From: Helicobacteraceae bacterium | GTDB taxonomy: Bacteria > Campylobacterota > Campylobacteria > Campylobacterales > Sulfurimonadaceae | DNA: 16,845 nucleotides | Direction of reading: 5' to 3' | Assembly: GCA_027081565.1 (NCBI GenBank) | Contig: JALWKG010000176.1 | Coordinates: 1 to 16,845, forward strand | Shown here: positions 14,432 through 16,845 of the stretch, piece by piece | Layout: every line of letters starts with the position of its first letter | How positions within the stretch are numbered: the stretch's first letter is position 1 | Translations under genes and position numbers: made by a program | The notes under the pieces: generated by a model | Databases searched by the model: none | Told to the model about the DNA's origin: nothing | What the model saw: only the letters and a program-made list of their open reading frames with translations

Positions 14432-14437
14432 AGTATA
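14432..14437 (-). promoter_or_regulatory. -10 candidate of the 217-aa hypothetical gene
   Basis: TATACT on the minus strand, about 30 bases upstream of the start at 14401, in the 82-bp gap after truA. No convincing -35. Confidence 0.35.
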
Positions 14438-14483
14438 GCAGTATTCGAGTGATTGTATTTTTGAGATTTTATATATGTTACGC

Positions 14484-15263
14484 CTAATAAGAAACTTGAA
14501 TCAAATGCAGTCCACGAGACTTGGCTCTGGAGCTTAGTTTTTCTTCTTTATGGTGAAGTAGTGCTTCACTAATGTCATTCTGGCTGATCTGTTTTCTACC
14601 TAGTGCAAACAGCGCCCCGGCAATATATCGCACCATATACCTCAAAAAACCTTTCCCAATGATCTTGATATAGTAAACATTATTACCAAATGCTAAAGGT
14701 TGCACCTGCACTATTTCACAACTCAGAACACTACGAAAGGTTGAGTGCATGTTTGTATCTCGTTTTGCAAAGCTATAAAAGTCATGTTCGCCAACGAACA
14801 ATTTGCAGGCTTGCTGCATGTCTTCTATGTCAAGGGTCCCGGCTTTAGCATTAGAGGGGATATGGGCCATAATATCATTAAGAGCTGGGTTATGGATGAT
14901 GTCCGTACAAAAATAGTAATGATACTCTTTGCTTGTACTGTCTTTATTTACATTAAGTTCTGAGGAACACAGTTCACTTTTTAAAACACGAATATCATCG
15001 GGGAGCAGTGAGTTCATACCCAGTAAAAGTTTTCCAGAATCAAGTAATAGACTCATAGTGATCTTTATTACTTGCCCCTGTGCATGGACACCTGCATCAG
15101 TTCGACTGGCAGCGGACATGCTATAAGGCTGATCTTTACAGATCTTTTTGAGTACATGGTGGAGACTTGCCTCAACACTAAGCTTCTCTTGACGCGCGCC
15201 CAGGTCTTGCCAACCAAAGTAGTTGGTGCCTTTGTATGAGATGACGAGACGATGGTAGTACAT
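14484..15263 (-). CDS. truA: tRNA pseudouridine(38-40) synthase TruA
   Basis: 259 aa. The start is placed at the ATG 15263, five bases after the clpS stop; a longer reading from a TTG at 15281 overlaps clpS and has no ribosome site. It isomerises uridines 38-40 in the tRNA anticodon arm. Motifs are YKGTNYFGWQ near the N-terminus, the catalytic block SRTDAGVHAQGQV with the nucleophile Asp56, KEYHYYF, HDFYSFAKRD, and the C-terminal GKGFLRYMVRYIAGALFALG. It has the GWQ/DAGVHA sequence type common in other bacteria, instead of the FLGYAKQ/DKGVHA type I associate with Helicobacter-like TruA. It is coupled to clpS in a tight two-gene unit. Secure on function. Confidence 0.94.
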   Translation of the reverse strand: MYYHRLVISYKGTNYFGWQDLGARQEKLSVEASLHHVLKKICKDQPYSMSAASRTDAGVHAQGQVIKITMSLLLDSGKLLLGMNSLLPDDIRVLKSELCSSELNVNKDSTSKEYHYYFCTDIIHNPALNDIMAHIPSNAKAGTLDIEDMQQACKLFVGEHDFYSFAKRDTNMHSTFRSVLSCEIVQVQPLAFGNNVYYIKIIGKGFLRYMVRYIAGALFALGRKQISQNDISEALLHHKEEKLSSRAKSRGLHLIQVSY

Positions 15264-15267
15264 ATGC

Positions 15268-15561
15268 TTACTGCTCTTCAAGTGAACAGGACATGGGAAA
15301 CCCCTCTTTGCGCGCCTGCTGTTTCACAAGAGACGCCTTAGTTTCCGCGATCTCATAGTTGTAAACACCGCACAAGCCTCTACCCTTGGTATGTATGTCA
15401 TGGGTAATAGCGTCTGCTTCTTGAACATTTTTATAAAATACGGTGCTAATAATACGAACGCAGAATTCCCACGTTGTGTAGTCATCATTAAGCATAAATA
15501 CGGCAAATTTTTTGGGTTCGCGTGTCAAAAGTTCGGAATGGTTTTCAAGTTGTGTTGCCAT
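15268..15561 (-). CDS. clpS: ClpS adaptor of the ClpAP protease
   Basis: 97 aa, normal length. ClpS delivers N-end-rule substrates to ClpA. The unstructured N-terminal tail (1-17) is followed by the core with the substrate alpha-amino binding residues Asn25-Asp26-Asp27 and His57 (in HDIHTKGRGLCGVY), then YEIAETKASLVKQQARKEGFPMSCSLEE. The position equivalent to E. coli Met40, which gates side-chain specificity, is Trp31 (TTWEF instead of the usual TTMEF). The downstream truA begins 5 bp after the stop. No Shine-Dalgarno is visible; the sequence before the ATG is pyrimidine-rich, so translation may be leaderless or nearly so. No clpA lies in the window. Confidence 0.94.
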   Translation of the reverse strand: MATQLENHSELLTREPKKFAVFMLNDDYTTWEFCVRIISTVFYKNVQEADAITHDIHTKGRGLCGVYNYEIAETKASLVKQQARKEGFPMSCSLEEQ

Positions 15562-15774
15562 GAGGGAAGTCTAGCATATTTTAGTGAGAGATGATGACGA
15601 ACTCCTTGGTTCTTTCTTACCTTTAATATATTGTTAAAAAAGAGTTGTTGTTATCACCAAGAGCATCTTTTTCAAGACTTATTATGTGATGACACTTACC
15701 ATTCTTTTTACGTTAGGATATAAAGTTGGTTAGCTTTTTTATTTTAGTGAGAGTTCATTTACTTTTTTTAAAAG
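15562..15774. other. Intergenic region with 14-bp direct repeats and an A/T hairpin
   Basis: A 213-bp non-coding gap between clpS and the broken regulator. TATTTTAGTGAGAG occurs exactly at 15577-15590 and again at 15740-15753 in direct orientation. TTAGCTTTT (15730-15738) and AAAAGCTAA (15770-15778) form a 9-bp inverted repeat overlapping the regulator's stop codon. It is A/T-only at its base and without a classical U-tract, so it is only a weak terminator candidate. The clpS promoter must lie at the left side. Confidence 0.5.
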
Positions 15775-16732
15775 CTAAGGCTTCACCATAAATATATTTC
15801 TATACTCTCCTGGTGACAATCCTGTTGCTTTTTTAAAAAGACGCCTAAACGAGGTTGTATCTTCATAACCTACATTGAAAGTAATTTGTTCAAAGCTTTT
15901 TTCACTGTTGATAAGTGACTCTTTTGCTATTTGAACCCTAAGGTTTTGTAAATATCTGGTTGGTAATATACCTAGATTTTTTTTAAAAATTCTTATCAAA
16001 GTACGTTCACTTACATGCATTCGCTTTGACAAGTCAGTGAGTGTTAAGGGCTGCCCAATATTAATTTTTATCCAGGTAAGAAGTCCTTTTAGCTCTGGAT
16101 CTAGTGCTGTACTTAAATTAGCAAGATTTTTATAATGCTTTTGAGAAGTTCTGCCTGCATCTACAACTAAAAAGTTCGCACATTCATAGGCAACTGAAAT
16201 TGAGAAGTATTTTCGTATTAAATACAAAGATAAATCTAAATAAGCACTCACTCCACCAGCCGTTATAATATTTTTATCTTCTATAACAATTTTATCAACA
16301 TCTAAAAGCACAAGAGGAAAATTATCTAAAATATTTTGTTCTATAATCCAATGCGTTGTTGCTTTTGTATTATCCAACAATCCAACAGATGCTAGAACAT
16401 AAGCACCAACACAGACTGAGCAAATATAACTTCCTTGCAAGTACATATGATGCAACCATGCATTTAATGTTTTAGACACCTTAATATCACTCACATCTCC
16501 AATAATTGGAGGCACAATGATGACATCAAAGTTTTGTTTTAAATCCAAATTGTTTGTGTTTAGATGAACATTAGATTGAAAATTTACAATCGATTCTTCT
16601 TCTTGAACAATTTGCACACTAAATAAACGAGATTTATCTTTTACACAAAAAGTGTTAGCAATATGAAAGATATCTTCAATACCAAGAATAGAAGATATGA
16701 GGGAATTTGGCAGATTAATTATAGCTACACTT
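15775..16732 (-). pseudogene. GlxA/AraC-type regulator, 5' end lost to an IS
   Basis: The reading frame contains a DJ-1/PfpI-like N-terminal domain (VIIVPPIIGDV, SVCVGAYVLASVGLL with the nucleophile-position Cys, ATTHW) and a C-terminal AraC HTH pair (LTLTDLSKRMHVSERTLIRIFKK and a second helix set ending TGLSPGEYRN). Homology-like sequence continues upstream of the GTG at 16617 as VAIINLPNSLISS and ILGIEDIFHIANTF, the usual start of the GlxA amidase-like domain. The frame then meets the end of an IS at about 16732, with an in-frame TAG just beyond and no ATG. The native first codons and promoter are therefore missing. The GTG at 16617 would give 280 residues but has no Shine-Dalgarno and lacks the first beta-alpha unit. 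Probably non-functional, or expressed only as a fragment. Confidence 0.7.
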
Positions 16733-16748
16733 TGATCTGGCTACACTT
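16724..16748 (+). repeat. 9-bp direct repeat across the IS junction
   Basis: GCTACACTT occurs at 16724-16732 (the last host bases) and again at 16740-16748 (inside the IS end), 16 bp apart. It may be fortuitous, or reflect target choice by short homology. Confidence 0.5.
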
Positions 16749-16845
16749 AATAGGACACAGAAATGGTAGAATTTCTACATGAATTAAGAAGGATAAGAGA
16801 TGGCAGGAAAAGGGAGTAAGTACACTCAAGAATTTAGAGATTCAG
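16733..16845 (+). mobile_element. Left end of an IS3-family-like insertion sequence (partial)
   Basis: Sequence from about 16733 starts TGATCTGG and reaches GGACACAG after about 20 bases. This matches the general form of IS3-family terminal repeats (TG at the tip, CTG a few bases in, GGACA near base 20-25). An OrfA-like transposase frame begins 67 bases inside. The right end and the rest of the element lie beyond the window, so the boundary and target duplication cannot be verified. Confidence 0.6.
16800..16845 (+). CDS. Transposase OrfA, N-terminal start (partial)
   Basis: An ATG at 16800 with a strong ribosome site GAAGGA (16788-16793) opens a frame reading MAGKGSKYTQEFRDS to the window end. 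The basic start followed by KYTQEFRDS is the typical beginning of IS3-family OrfA (the HTH transposase_8 type, K(Y/F)T.EF...). Only 15 codons are visible, so subgroup and integrity are unknown. Together with the upstream terminal-repeat-like sequence, it identifies the element that truncated the adjacent regulator. Confidence 0.65.
   Translation, partial: MAGKGSKYTQEFRDS

Noticed and set aside
15264..15281. TTG start for TruA overlapping clpS
   Set aside because: No ribosome site, and the family N-terminus begins at the ATG 15263.

Overview
The window is AT-rich (estimated by eye, not counted), gene-dense bacterial chromosome. It most resembles a free-living, sulfur-oxidising-type member of the Campylobacterota (Sulfurovum/Sulfurimonas-like). 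That assignment is inferred from the base composition, the gene mix and the style of the promoters (strong -10 boxes, weak -35 boxes); no rRNA or other phylogenetic marker is present. Almost everything is ordinary chromosomal housekeeping or accessory metabolism. The right end is disrupted by an insertion sequence.

Left part (1-1850): the tail of a pentapeptide-repeat protein, a possible 37-codon membrane mini-ORF, and a small secreted protein with a NTR/TIMP-like look, all on +. Convergent to these is a two-gene minus-strand operon in which a cysteine-free MarR regulator overlaps by one base a flavodoxin-fold NAD(P)H:quinone oxidoreductase. A perfect 16-bp palindrome just upstream of marR is the likely operator.

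Middle-left (1920-5740, minus strand): a PH-domain membrane protein, a RluA-type pseudouridine synthase, a glutamate/dicarboxylate:cation symporter (TTG start), a periplasmic Lys/Ala-rich coiled-coil protein and a VF530-type DNA-binding protein. A roughly 170-nt untranslated leader sits in front of the coiled-coil protein. It has its own extended -10 promoter and a GNRA-capped hairpin, and it resembles a degenerate c-di-GMP-I (GEMM-I) aptamer.

Centre (5780-10700): glutaminase (+) overlapping tail-to-tail with a full-length E. coli-type YcaO (-), then a family II manganese pyrophosphatase (-). Divergent from the last is a six-TM diguanylate cyclase (+) with an intact GGEEF active site and a RxxD inhibitory site.

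Right (10700-15560, minus strand): an APC amino-acid permease, an ABC-F ATPase, an interspersed paired inverted repeat (13642-13733), an unrecognised 217-aa protein, TruA and ClpS. clpS and truA form a tight pair, and ClpS has Trp where E. coli has the specificity-gating Met40.

Far right (15560-16845): a GlxA/AraC-type regulator whose first codons and promoter are cut off by the left end of an IS3-like element. The start of the transposase OrfA runs off the window.

No CRISPR array, toxin-antitoxin pair, defence island or clearly new multi-gene system is evident. The most open leads are the leader RNA at 5320-5445, the MarR operator, the 217-aa unknown protein and the IS-decapitated regulator.
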